DNA from: Clostridia bacterium
Lineage (GTDB): Bacteria; Bacillota; Clostridia; Oscillospirales; Acutalibacteraceae
Direction of reading: 5' to 3'
Assembly: GCA_017407995.1 (NCBI GenBank)
Contig: JAFQVM010000014.1
Span: forward strand, 1-48,710
Length of the DNA stretch: 48,710 nucleotides
This document shows, piece by piece, positions 23,024 to 31,805 of the stretch (positions within the stretch are counted from its first letter, which is position 1; each line of letters starts with the position of its first letter). The position numbers were made by a program, and so were the translations under genes. The notes beneath the pieces are model-generated. The model saw nothing but the letters and a program-made list of their open reading frames with translations, was not told the origin of the DNA and ran no database searches.

Positions 23024-24913
23024 TTAGTCTTCGTTCTCTTCCTTAGCTTGCTTTATAACCTCATCCGGAATAGCCTCACCGTGACGTACGAAGAGGATAC
23101 AGAGGATAGAGAGTGCGAACGCAATCGGGCTGTAGTAGAACAGCGACATATACGTTCCGGCAAACATTCTGATAAAGCCGTAGAGAATCGGAGTTGCAAT
23201 CTGAGCTGAGAATGTAGCGGTATAGTAATAACCTGTGAAAGTACCGACCTTCTCAATTCCGCCTATCTCAAGAACAAGGGGAAGTGTATTAACGGTGATG
23301 AACATATTTGCAGCACCGCCGAGAATAAGAACGGGATAAATGAGAACTCTCAGAATCTTTGTAACACCTGCAACTGTGTTGCTGACTGCTGCCAGAGCTT
23401 CACCGAAGCTTACAGACTCATCAGCATCGAGAATCTTCTGAGCAACTCCGGTAACGCTGGTGAATATCGAATCGCCCTTCTCATTCAGGGAAGCATCAAA
23501 ATCTGCATAAATTGTATTGTAGTCAGAAACATCAGCGCCGTTGTCGACAGCCTTTCTGTACTCAATATAGGTGTCCATATCAAGAGTGTCGCCCTCAGCA
23601 AGGGTGATACCGTCAGCCTTCGCTTTTTCAGCTATAGCGGCATTGTATTCGTTAAGTTCGTCATTAACGGTAATATATGCGTTATTGACAGCAACATATT
23701 TCGAGATACTCAAATCCTGCTTGCCGAGCATTCCTACGAATACTGCAAAGAATACTACGAAAGCGGAAAGGAACACAGAAAGACCCATAAGTATAGTCTT
23801 TTTTCTGCCGATTTTCTTTCCTATCTTACCTGCAGGCAGAGCTGCCAATGCGGAAACTACTGCAAAGATAAGCATTATAATTGTTGCTTCGGAGGTTATC
23901 ATGTGAAGAATCTCCTGAGCAAACAGTGAGAAGAAAGTGGTTATAGCGTTAGAGCCGCAGAACAGGAAGAACAGAGCTGCGAGCATAAAGATAAGGCTCA
24001 TTCTCTCTGACTTTGAGAGAACCATTGCTTTTCTTGCTGCCTTTTCAGCCTTCTTGGCTTCTTTTTCAGCCTTTCTGCGTGCAGCAGCATCAAGCTGCTG
24101 GTTTTCTTCACCCTTGATGCGGATGTTTGTGGGCTGCTCCTTAACAAAGAACAGAAGCACAAGCATACCGATTATCATAACAACCGAACCGATTGCAAAA
24201 ACATAGGGGAAAGAAACTGTTTCGTTTGCCTTAATCTGTTCAGATGTCATTCCGGTGAACAGACCACACAGAGCAATTGCTATTGTGCCGGCAACCATAC
24301 CTACAGCACCGCCGACTCCGCCCATAAGGTTGATGACCGCATTACCCTCACTGCGCATGCTGGGAGGAGTAAGGTCGGGCATAAGCGCAACAACAGGAGC
24401 TCTCCAAAGCGACATTGTGAAAACAAAGAGTATAATACAAATCATGGTCAACGGCAGACTGTGTGTATTAAGGAACACAATCGGAATCAACGCAAACAAG
24501 AGAGCTGATACCGGAGCACCGAAAACAACAAACGGACGGCGTTTGCCAAGCTTTGAATGGCAGTTATCCGAAAGCTTACCGAATGTGGGCTGGAAGATAA
24601 CTCCGAATATGTTATCGAATGTCATTATGATACCGATGAACAGCGGAACAAGAGTAAATCCGCCGCCGGCGAGAACGACGTCCTCGCCCTGCGCTTGTGC
24701 GAGCTCAGCCAAAATCGGCATTTTCTCCACAAGTGTTGCGCTCCACTTTGTAACTGTGGGTGATGCGTTAAGCAAAGCGTTCAAAATCTTTGTGATATAC
24801 GGGTCATAAATGGCCCATGCAATGGAAGATGCCAAGAAACCAAAACCTGTGAGTATGGTTCTCTTGTAGTTAAGCTTACCATTTTCCTTTGCACAGAAAA
24901 ATTGCTTTTCCAT
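23024..24913 (-). CDS. Large MFS transporter (GPH/SLC45-like)
   Basis: This 629-residue protein has about 12 helices. The cytoplasmic loop after TM3 (FGKLSDNCHSKLGKRRPFVV) and the later GKIGKKIGRKKTILMG carry the MFS/GPH basic motifs; the first resembles sucrose/SLC45-type carriers, so a sugar or glycoside is a plausible substrate. Two insertions make it long: a Lys/Ala-rich cytoplasmic segment in the central loop, and about 110 polar, acidic residues between two late helices that would face outside. AAAGGAG precedes the ATG. It is monocistronic. Confidence 0.8.
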   Translation of the reverse strand: MEKQFFCAKENGKLNYKRTILTGFGFLASSIAWAIYDPYITKILNALLNASPTVTKWSATLVEKMPILAELAQAQGEDVVLAGGGFTLVPLFIGIIMTFDNIFGVIFQPTFGKLSDNCHSKLGKRRPFVVFGAPVSALLFALIPIVFLNTHSLPLTMICIILFVFTMSLWRAPVVALMPDLTPPSMRSEGNAVINLMGGVGGAVGMVAGTIAIALCGLFTGMTSEQIKANETVSFPYVFAIGSVVMIIGMLVLLFFVKEQPTNIRIKGEENQQLDAAARRKAEKEAKKAEKAARKAMVLSKSERMSLIFMLAALFFLFCGSNAITTFFSLFAQEILHMITSEATIIMLIFAVVSALAALPAGKIGKKIGRKKTILMGLSVFLSAFVVFFAVFVGMLGKQDLSISKYVAVNNAYITVNDELNEYNAAIAEKAKADGITLAEGDTLDMDTYIEYRKAVDNGADVSDYNTIYADFDASLNEKGDSIFTSVTGVAQKILDADESVSFGEALAAVSNTVAGVTKILRVLIYPVLILGGAANMFITVNTLPLVLEIGGIEKVGTFTGYYYTATFSAQIATPILYGFIRMFAGTYMSLFYYSPIAFALSILCILFVRHGEAIPDEVIKQAKEENED

Positions 24914-24999
24914 GAATCACTTCTCCTTACTTTAGGTATTATTGCAATTGTAACACAGAAAATCGGGATTGAAAAGTGTTTTTAAGCTTTTTGCACAAA

Positions 25000-25926
25000 T
25001 TATTTCAAAAACACATTTACAATAACATCTTCAGCTTCTTCCTCTGTAAGCCCGAAGGTCATCAGCTTCAAAAGCTGGTCGTTATTGATTCGTCCGATTG
25101 CAGCCTCATGAACTATCTGAGCATCCGCATCGTTTGCGGCAATTTCGGGAATAGAGCGGACTTTTGCATTATCCATAATAATGGAGTCGCACTGTACATG
25201 GGCACGGCAAGCTGCGTTGCCGACCGCTCTGGGATAGAAAATCTGCTCCGATTCATCCTTTGCAACGGAACGAGAGATTATCTGTGCAGATGCATCCTCG
25301 CCGTTAAGGTTTATCTCCATATTTGAACGTGCCGTCTGCTTGCCGTGGGTAAGCAGACGCTCGGTTACAACCATCTTTGCACCCGCAGCGAGTGAAGCGT
25401 TCGTCTCACGTACGGTAGAGTCAACACCCGCAAGCTGAACCATCTCCATCTCGCAGAATGAGCCCTCCTCCATAGTAACCTCGGTTACGGGGTTGAGCAC
25501 ACGGTCGCCTGTACCTTCGCCCTCACCGTAGTGTTTCTCAACATACTTTATTCTCGCATTCTTCCCTATAAAAAATCGATGTATTCCGTCATGCTCAGTC
25601 TTCTTGTCGCCGCTGTTGTGTATTCCGCAGCCCGCAACTATAAGCACATCTGCACCCTCACCGATGTAGAAATCGTTATACACCAAATCCTCCACACCGC
25701 TCTGGGTAATTATCACAGGGATATGAACGCTCTCGTTTTTTGTAAACGGCTTTACATATATATTTATTCCGGGCTTGCCTGTTTTAGTTTCAATTGTTAT
25801 ATTCTCACTCGACTGGCGTGCAAAACCCTGTCCGTTTTTTCTTATATTATATGCACCCTGCGGGACCTCATGCAAATCAGCAATAGCATCAAGCAGTGAA
25901 GCATCTGTTTTTTCAAATATACTCAT
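25000..25926 (-). CDS. SufB/SufD family Fe-S assembly scaffold (minimal type)
   Basis: This 308-residue protein has the SufBD beta-helix core (GDRVLNPVTEVTMEEGSFCEM, SNMEINLNGEDASAQIISRS, VQCDSIIMDNAKVRSIPEI) but lacks the long N-terminal region of classical SufB (about 470 residues). It partners the ATPase encoded immediately upstream; the genes overlap by 4 nt (ATGA). Two-gene SufC-SufB sets without SufS, SufU or SufD are known from anaerobes and archaea and are thought to build Fe-S clusters with sulfide or another sulfur source. Confidence 0.88.
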   Translation of the reverse strand: MSIFEKTDASLLDAIADLHEVPQGAYNIRKNGQGFARQSSENITIETKTGKPGINIYVKPFTKNESVHIPVIITQSGVEDLVYNDFYIGEGADVLIVAGCGIHNSGDKKTEHDGIHRFFIGKNARIKYVEKHYGEGEGTGDRVLNPVTEVTMEEGSFCEMEMVQLAGVDSTVRETNASLAAGAKMVVTERLLTHGKQTARSNMEINLNGEDASAQIISRSVAKDESEQIFYPRAVGNAACRAHVQCDSIIMDNAKVRSIPEIAANDADAQIVHEAAIGRINNDQLLKLMTFGLTEEEAEDVIVNVFLK

Positions 25927-26660
25927 TTGTCACCTGCACCCTTTCCTCTGAAGTCACAGCCTTCATCAAGCTCGTCCAAAAGCTTTGGAAAAACTTCATC
26001 CTTAGAGCCTCTTGTTCTGACCTTTCCTTTTTCAACAACTATCATCTCATCCGCAAGCTGCATAATGCGCTCCTGGTGCGAGATAACTATAACCGTCTCA
26101 TAGCGGTTTTTGCACATCGAGCGAAAACTCTCAACAAGCATAGCAAAGCTCCAGAGGTCTATACCTGCCTCGGGCTCATCAAAGATAGCAAGCTTAAGCT
26201 TTCTCGCCATAAGCGTTGCAATCTCTACACGCTTGACCTCGCCGCCTGAAAGAGATGCATCAACCTCTCGGTTAAGATACTCCTTTGAACACAGTCCGAC
26301 GCTCGTAAGATACGCACAGCACTCGTCCTCAGGCAGCTCGCTGCCGTGGGCAAGGCTTAAAAGTCTGCGTACTGTAAGACCTTTAAAACGTGGCGGCTGC
26401 TGAAATGCATATCCCACACCAAGCTTTGCTCGCTCAGTTATACTCATATGCGTAATGTCAGTACCGTTAAAAATAATCTGACCCTTTGTAGGCTGCTCTA
26501 TACCCATAATCAGACGGGCAAGTGTGGACTTGCCGCCACCGTTAGGTCCGGTGATTACAACGAACTGACCATCGTCAATAGTCAGGCTTATATCGTCTAT
26601 AATTTCAAGATTTCCGTCACCGCTTTCAACGGAAAAGGAAACATTTTTAAGCTCCAGCAT
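25923..26660 (-). CDS. SufC-like ABC ATPase for Fe-S cluster assembly
   Basis: This 245-residue ABC ATPase has Walker A GPNGGGKST, the Q-loop QQPPRFKG, signature LSGGEVKR, Walker B LAIFDEPEAGID and H-switch VISHQER. The FDEPEAGID and SGGEVKR forms are those of SufC rather than of transport ATPases. It is first in a two-gene operon with the SufB-like scaffold, read from a good sigma-A promoter at 26710-26738. Confidence 0.9.
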   Translation of the reverse strand: MLELKNVSFSVESGDGNLEIIDDISLTIDDGQFVVITGPNGGGKSTLARLIMGIEQPTKGQIIFNGTDITHMSITERAKLGVGYAFQQPPRFKGLTVRRLLSLAHGSELPEDECCAYLTSVGLCSKEYLNREVDASLSGGEVKRVEIATLMARKLKLAIFDEPEAGIDLWSFAMLVESFRSMCKNRYETVIVISHQERIMQLADEMIVVEKGKVRTRGSKDEVFPKLLDELDEGCDFRGKGAGDK

Positions 26661-26709
26661 CTATAGCTCTCCCAGTTTTACATTTTTGCACAGAATCTGT
26701 GTAGATAAA

Positions 26710-26738
26710 ATTATATCTTTTTTTTGGCCCTATGACAA
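26710..26738 (-). promoter_or_regulatory. Promoter of the sufCB-type operon
   Basis: On the minus strand TTGTCA (26733-26738) and TATAAT (26710-26715) lie 17 bp apart. Confidence 0.75.
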
Positions 26739-26892
26739 GAGTTTTGCCGAAAAGCGGAAAAAAATCGTCTTTACATAGCAAATTTTTTTAATGTTTATGA
26801 GCATTTTGTAAATAAAGCCCTTTTTTATTTGAAAATCATACTGAAAGCTGATAAAATAACTATTGTATTTCTATCAGACAGGAGGCATTGCT

Positions 26893-28431
26893 TTGTCAGA
26901 TACAATGGATAACAAACAGCCCATACCGGAGGAAAATGCTGAAAACATCCAAACTCCGGAGGAAAACACGGACAATGTCGAAATCCTCGCAGAGGAAGCA
27001 GCCGAGCAGTCCGAAAATATTGAAACTGCTGACGGCGACATCAGCGAAGATGATAACAGCAGTTCTTTGGAATATGACCCCGCAAAGTGTGTCGTATGCC
27101 AGAAAAACCTCAGAGAAGAAGGCAGCTACTACTGCTCCGAATGCCGTACCGAGATGCTTAAAACAAAACTGAAATCAGGTTCAATTTTCGCCGCTGTTTT
27201 GAGCGCTGTTCTCTCCCTGGCAGCATTGGTTATTCTTTCCTTTAACGCCGCACAGATTCTTCCTCTTATCGAGGCAGATATACTTGTTAAAGACGGATAT
27301 GTAAATGCCGCAATGAACAGCGTTTCACAGGCAGAGGAAACAACTAACGGTATTAACAATATATCCTTTATCAGCACGCTCAGCGAGCTTTTTAACGGAC
27401 AGGAATTTTTCACCTTGGGCAACGCAGCAGATATAACTACCGCTAAAATCTACGCAAAAGGCTACACAGAAGTAGATGCAGGCGGATATCTTGTTCAGCA
27501 GGTAGGCGAAGACGAGGTTATGTCTAACCCCTTGTTCTTGAGTGTAAGAAAGTATGTAAAAGAGTATAATCTTTACAACAACACCCAAAAGGCAGTATAC
27601 GACTACTTCTCTGCCTATGAGTCCTTAGATTCACAGGAGTTTCCGTATGAAGAAACCATAAAGAAAATCAACAGTCACAAGAACAAAGACGGTATAGGCA
27701 ACCACTATCTTGAACACTACAAGTGCTATGCCGCCATACTTGCCGACAAGGGATATGAGGTACAAAACGAATATCTGCTTGAGATGGAGAAGCTCTATCC
27801 CAGCGGAATACTCATTTACGGCGCCCTTTTGGCTGACAACTACTATCAGATGGGCAAGTACGACAAGGCCATTGAATATGCAGACAAAATGCTTGCACAA
27901 AACAGAAACTACTCCCCTGCATACGAACTTAAATTCACAAGCTATCTCGCAACAGATGACTTTAAAAACGCCGAAAAAGTCTGTGACGACATTGCTCAAA
28001 CGAACAACAAAGCAGGTACAGACAACGGCGACTATACAGAATATTCTCTGCGTGCAAGACTCTTGTGGGAGCAGGGCGACTATGAAAAAGCCCTTGTGAC
28101 CTGCGAAGAGGGAATAGAAATTTCCGGCGGCGACGCTGAAATTTACCGCCAGCAGGCAATAGTATATCTGCTCCGTAAAGACTATAAAAAGGCGGTTGAA
28201 AGTGCCAACAACGCCTACCAGTTTGCATATTACAGTTCAACACTCGACCTTCAGACCCTTAACACTGCTGCTCTATGCGCAGGCCTTGCCAAAGATGACG
28301 AGCTCTATGAAACCATGGAAAGCACTCTTCAAAGCTACGGCTATGAGATAAGTACACTTGTCACAGACTGCATTGCAGGCAAGATAACTGTTGAGGAAGT
28401 ATTTTCAAGCGTAGGAGGAGATGTTTTATGA
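26893..28431 (+). CDS. Zinc-ribbon/TPR membrane-anchored protein, function unknown
   Basis: This 512-residue protein starts at TTG: AGGAGG lies 7 nt before it, while the next ATG is 19 nt away. In order it has an acidic N-terminus, a CxxC...CxxC zinc ribbon (CVVCQKNLREEGSYYCSEC), one membrane segment (FAAVLSAVLSLAALVILSF) and an extracytoplasmic region of tetratricopeptide repeats (for example YYQMGKYDKAIEYADKML and LWEQGDYEKALVTCEEGI). It probably scaffolds other proteins at the membrane. It overlaps the next gene by 4 nt, so the pair is coupled. Confidence 0.75.
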   Translation: MSDTMDNKQPIPEENAENIQTPEENTDNVEILAEEAAEQSENIETADGDISEDDNSSSLEYDPAKCVVCQKNLREEGSYYCSECRTEMLKTKLKSGSIFAAVLSAVLSLAALVILSFNAAQILPLIEADILVKDGYVNAAMNSVSQAEETTNGINNISFISTLSELFNGQEFFTLGNAADITTAKIYAKGYTEVDAGGYLVQQVGEDEVMSNPLFLSVRKYVKEYNLYNNTQKAVYDYFSAYESLDSQEFPYEETIKKINSHKNKDGIGNHYLEHYKCYAAILADKGYEVQNEYLLEMEKLYPSGILIYGALLADNYYQMGKYDKAIEYADKMLAQNRNYSPAYELKFTSYLATDDFKNAEKVCDDIAQTNNKAGTDNGDYTEYSLRARLLWEQGDYEKALVTCEEGIEISGGDAEIYRQQAIVYLLRKDYKKAVESANNAYQFAYYSSTLDLQTLNTAALCAGLAKDDELYETMESTLQSYGYEISTLVTDCIAGKITVEEVFSSVGGDVL

Positions 28432-28976
28432 TATCTACAATAATTTATCTTATCGGCAAGCTTCTGACTTTTCCGGGCGCTTATCTGAAAGGCTTTTTTG
28501 AACATCTCTGCGGACGTGTGTTCAGCATACCAGTAGAGAGCAGCCAATATCTACGCCTTACCGACGGCTGCGGCCACGTTGAACACGATACAATAAACGG
28601 TAAGGCTAAAAACTTCTTCTATTGTCTGCTTCCCGGACTCATAACAAGTGCCATAGGCGCACCGATGCTCTATGCAGGATTCTTCGGGCTCTTCCTTTTG
28701 AAGGTATCTTTCACCTCAACCACAAGCTTGATTTTCATTGTATACTGCATACTGTTCTATCTCGGTTTTTCGCTGTGCGCTAACGTGTACCCGCTCATGG
28801 AGGATGCCCTTGCACTTTGGCATTCAATATATGGCAAAGACGGAGCAAATATTTTCGTAAAGATTATTCTCTTTGTTCCGGTTGTTAACATCGTAATCGG
28901 AGCTTTCTTCGAAAAGTACTCCATCAATGTTCTTCTGATGACCGTCTCTGCTGCCGCTATTGCTCTGTTTATATAA
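28428..28976 (+). CDS. Integral membrane protein coupled to the TPR gene, function unknown
   Basis: This 182-residue protein has about four to five membrane helices. A conserved-looking GCGHVEHD segment precedes the first long helix, reminiscent of membrane metalloprotease-like proteins with an H-x-x-E-H-type motif, but the motif is too short to assign a function. Its ATG overlaps the TPR stop (ATGA), which strongly suggests that the two products act together. Confidence 0.65.
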   Translation: MISTIIYLIGKLLTFPGAYLKGFFEHLCGRVFSIPVESSQYLRLTDGCGHVEHDTINGKAKNFFYCLLPGLITSAIGAPMLYAGFFGLFLLKVSFTSTTSLIFIVYCILFYLGFSLCANVYPLMEDALALWHSIYGKDGANIFVKIILFVPVVNIVIGAFFEKYSINVLLMTVSAAAIALFI

Positions 28977-28981
28977 AACTC

Positions 28982-29015
28982 AGCCGCTCCGGGCTAACGC
29001 TCGGAGCGGCTTTAT
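28982..29015 (+). terminator. Terminator of the TPR/membrane operon
   Basis: AGCCGCTCCG pairs with CGGAGCGGCT, followed by TTTATCTTTT. Confidence 0.8.
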
Positions 29016-29091
29016 CTTTTGCCGACTACAGCTTGAACACCAACCCATAGTATGATACAATTTATAACAAGGAAAACACGAAAGGGTTTAG

Positions 29092-30537
29092 ATGATGAAA
29101 GGTCTGTATGTTTTAGTCGCTCTGCTGATATGTCTTGTTGTCTTTTTGGCAATACTCGTAATTCGAGCAGCAACAATAAAAAGAAAAGCTGAAAAAATAG
29201 AACAGCCTCTCGTATTTCACAGCGAGGAGGAGGACCTCGAATACGCACAGAGGCTCATGAAGATGATAGAGTGCAAAACCGTATCGTCAAGGGAGATATA
29301 TGACGATACCGAGTTTGCTAAACTGCGTGCGGTTATGAAAGAGCTGTTTCCGCTCGTCCATGAACGTGCTGAGATAAAATATTTCAGTGAGGACTGCTGG
29401 GTATACAAAATCGAAGGCGTTGACACAAACAGAAACATTCTTCTCATGTCGCACCACGACGTTGTTGCCGCCACAGGCGAATGGAGTCATGAGCCGTTCG
29501 GCGAAATTGACGACGGCGTTATCTGGGGTCGTGGAACCGTTGACACAAAAACGTCCCTCTTTGCCGAGTTCTCAGCAACAGAGGAACTTCTCAACGACGG
29601 ATATATTCCGCCTTGTAACTTATATATAGCTTCGGGGCACAATGAAGAAGTTTTCGGTGACGGAATAGAATCTGCTGTCGAATATTTCAAAGAGCAGGGT
29701 ATAACATTCGAGCTTGCACTTGATGAGGGAGGCGGAATAATAGACGCTCCTATCGGCGGTATAGGCTGCAAATGCGCCATGATTGCTGTTCACGAAAAGG
29801 GATACCACAGATTCTCCGTTCGTGCCATCCAGGGTGACAGTGAAGGCTTAAGCCTTGCAGAAAGCCCTGTTCTGCGTATATCAAAATTCATAACGAAAGT
29901 AAGCAAGCTTAAGCTTACACGCAAACTCCCCTCACAGGTCAGAGCCATGTTCGAATCTCTCGCTCCGTATGCGAACTTCCCCCTGCGCCTTGTTTTTGGC
30001 AACCTATGGTGCTTCTCTGCCCTGCTTGTAAAAGTTGTTCCGAAAATCAGCTCACAGGCTGCCGCTATGCTCGGCACCACCTGCTCGTTTGGCTCTGTCC
30101 AATCAAAAAGAGGGGCCGTTCCCAGAGATAATGAGTGTTCTGCAAGCGCATTGGTGCGCTACATAGACGAAGAAGACCTTGAATCTGATATGAAAAAAAT
30201 CAGAGCTCTTGCTAAAAAGTATTCACTTGAAATTACAGAGCCTGAGGAAGGTCATGAGTTTCACCGCAGTGCAGACCTCAGTCTGCCTCAATATGAATAC
30301 GTACGCAAATGTGCAAAAGAGACCTTCCCCCATGCTGCAGTAGGTCCGTTCGTACTTACAGCCGGAACCGATGCCCGCTGGATGAGTGACGTGTGCCCCT
30401 GCACGCTGCGCTTTGCTCCTATAGATATCAACAACCAGCAGTTTAACAGTGTCCACTGTCCGAACGAAAACATAAACATAAGCGCTGTCGGCAGTGCGGT
30501 TGAATTCTACAAAACACTTCTGAAAAACTATCAATAA
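29092..30537 (+). CDS. Membrane-anchored M20 family metallopeptidase
   Basis: This 481-residue protein has an N-terminal membrane helix and the M20 zinc ligands and catalytic residues: LLMSHHDVVAA, WGRGTVDTK, SGHNEEVFGDG, LDEGGG and AGTDARW. The size and the anchor resemble PM20D1-type carboxypeptidases, which cleave or form N-acyl amino acids and dipeptides. Two ATGs in a row follow AAAGGG; the first is used here. It is monocistronic with its own terminator. Confidence 0.87.
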   Translation: MMKGLYVLVALLICLVVFLAILVIRAATIKRKAEKIEQPLVFHSEEEDLEYAQRLMKMIECKTVSSREIYDDTEFAKLRAVMKELFPLVHERAEIKYFSEDCWVYKIEGVDTNRNILLMSHHDVVAATGEWSHEPFGEIDDGVIWGRGTVDTKTSLFAEFSATEELLNDGYIPPCNLYIASGHNEEVFGDGIESAVEYFKEQGITFELALDEGGGIIDAPIGGIGCKCAMIAVHEKGYHRFSVRAIQGDSEGLSLAESPVLRISKFITKVSKLKLTRKLPSQVRAMFESLAPYANFPLRLVFGNLWCFSALLVKVVPKISSQAAAMLGTTCSFGSVQSKRGAVPRDNECSASALVRYIDEEDLESDMKKIRALAKKYSLEITEPEEGHEFHRSADLSLPQYEYVRKCAKETFPHAAVGPFVLTAGTDARWMSDVCPCTLRFAPIDINNQQFNSVHCPNENINISAVGSAVEFYKTLLKNYQ

Positions 30538-30541
30538 AAGG

Positions 30542-30573
30542 AAACGGGCTGTCACGATGTGACAGCCCGTTTT
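30542..30573. terminator. Terminator between convergent M20 and azlD genes
   Basis: AAACGGGCTGTCAC pairs with GTGACAGCCCGTTT around GAT, with T residues on the plus strand and TTT on the minus strand. Confidence 0.85.
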
Positions 30574-30578
30574 ACATA

Positions 30579-30890
30579 TCAAATTATCAGCTCTGTTATC
30601 AACACCGCCACGCACGATGCTGCAGCAACGGTTAGCAAACCTCTCTCAAAATATGCCAGAATAACTGCCACAACAAATCCTACAGCAGCAGATGCAAAGC
30701 ACGAGGTCGAATAGAAAATGGCAGGGATTGTCATAACACCCAGCACGGCATACGGCACATAATATAAAAACGATTTGATAAACTTATTTTCAATCTTCTT
30801 TTTGACAAGCACCAGCGGCACCATACGAACAAGATATGTAACCCCTGCTGCCACAAGGAGACCCGCAACAAAAGACATTGTGTTATTCAT
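30579..30890 (-). CDS. azlD: AzlD family branched-chain amino acid export subunit
   Basis: This 103-residue protein has four hydrophobic segments and the AzlD pattern (AAGVTYLVRMVPLVLV, YYVPYAVLGVMTIPAIFY). AzlD works with AzlC to export branched-chain amino acids or analogues. Its start lies 8 nt inside the end of azlC, so translation is coupled. Confidence 0.9.
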   Translation of the reverse strand: MNNTMSFVAGLLVAAGVTYLVRMVPLVLVKKKIENKFIKSFLYYVPYAVLGVMTIPAIFYSTSCFASAAVGFVVAVILAYFERGLLTVAAASCVAVLITELII

Positions 30891-31608
30891 TCTCGGCTAC
30901 CTCCTTTTCATCAGGAACGGGAGCAACCAAGGCAAACAGCACACTTGCGGCTACTGCACAGATTATAATAACAAAACCGTTAGGAACAACGTTGAGTATC
31001 GGAATATATTTAAACGCACAGCTCAAAGCCACGGCGAAAAGGATGCACAGAGCAGTCGGCAGGCTCTTTTTTGCAGGCGGAATGATAATTGCTATAAACA
31101 TTCCGTAAATTGCAATTCCGAGTGCGGATACAATAATTTCAGGCAATATATTACCTGCAACTGCGCCAACAAGTGTACCCATACTCCAACCGAGATACGG
31201 GGTAAGAATCAACCCGTAAAGATATTTTCTTCCGAGATTTCCGTCCTTGCCTGATGCAACCGCGAAAACCTCATCGGTATTTACAAATGCTATTAAAAAG
31301 CGGTCTATGACACGCACCGTCGAGCCTAACTTTTGTGAGAGCAAAACCGACATCAGTGAATAACGCAAATTTATAAAAAATTGTGTCATCGCAAGCTCAA
31401 AAAGCGACCCGCCTCCCGCTATAATCGGCACCGCCGCAAGCTGACCTGCTGATGTAACGTTTGTCATTGAAATCAGCACCGTCTCCAAAACGGACAGTCC
31501 GCTGCCAACGGAAAAAATACCAAACGCAAACGACACTGATATGTATCCGAGACAAATCGGTATTCCGTCTTTTATTCCTTTCCAAAAGCTGTTATTCTTA
31601 TCTTCCAT
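30883..31608 (-). CDS. azlC: AzlC family branched-chain amino acid exporter
   Basis: This 241-residue membrane protein has the AzlC features GIKDGIPICLGYISVSFAFG, the NVTSAGQLAAVPII segment and NLRYSLMSVLLSQKL. The start MEDKNN is chosen because GGGTGA lies 6 nt upstream; the longer frame runs through a TATAAT box at about 31645. It is first in the azlCD operon. No Lrp/AsnC-type regulator is adjacent. Confidence 0.9.
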   Translation of the reverse strand: MEDKNNSFWKGIKDGIPICLGYISVSFAFGIFSVGSGLSVLETVLISMTNVTSAGQLAAVPIIAGGGSLFELAMTQFFINLRYSLMSVLLSQKLGSTVRVIDRFLIAFVNTDEVFAVASGKDGNLGRKYLYGLILTPYLGWSMGTLVGAVAGNILPEIIVSALGIAIYGMFIAIIIPPAKKSLPTALCILFAVALSCAFKYIPILNVVPNGFVIIICAVAASVLFALVAPVPDEKEVAENE

Positions 31609-31723
31609 TGAGTTCACCCGATAAAACAAATTAACATCGGACATTATATCACAAAAACGCTCAAACAAATAGAAAAACTATCAACTTTTAAAAAATTTTT
31701 ATGTTTATGCAAATATTTTATAG

Positions 31724-31752
31724 TTGATGAAAATATATAAAAGTATTATAAT
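31724..31752 (+). promoter_or_regulatory. Promoter of the phosphohexomutase gene
   Basis: TTGATG (31724-31729) and TATAAT (31747-31752) with a 17-bp spacer. Confidence 0.75.
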
Positions 31753-31805
31753 AAATATAATGGTTTAATTGTGCGGTATTTTACCGCCGAAAAGGAGTGT
31801 CGTTA

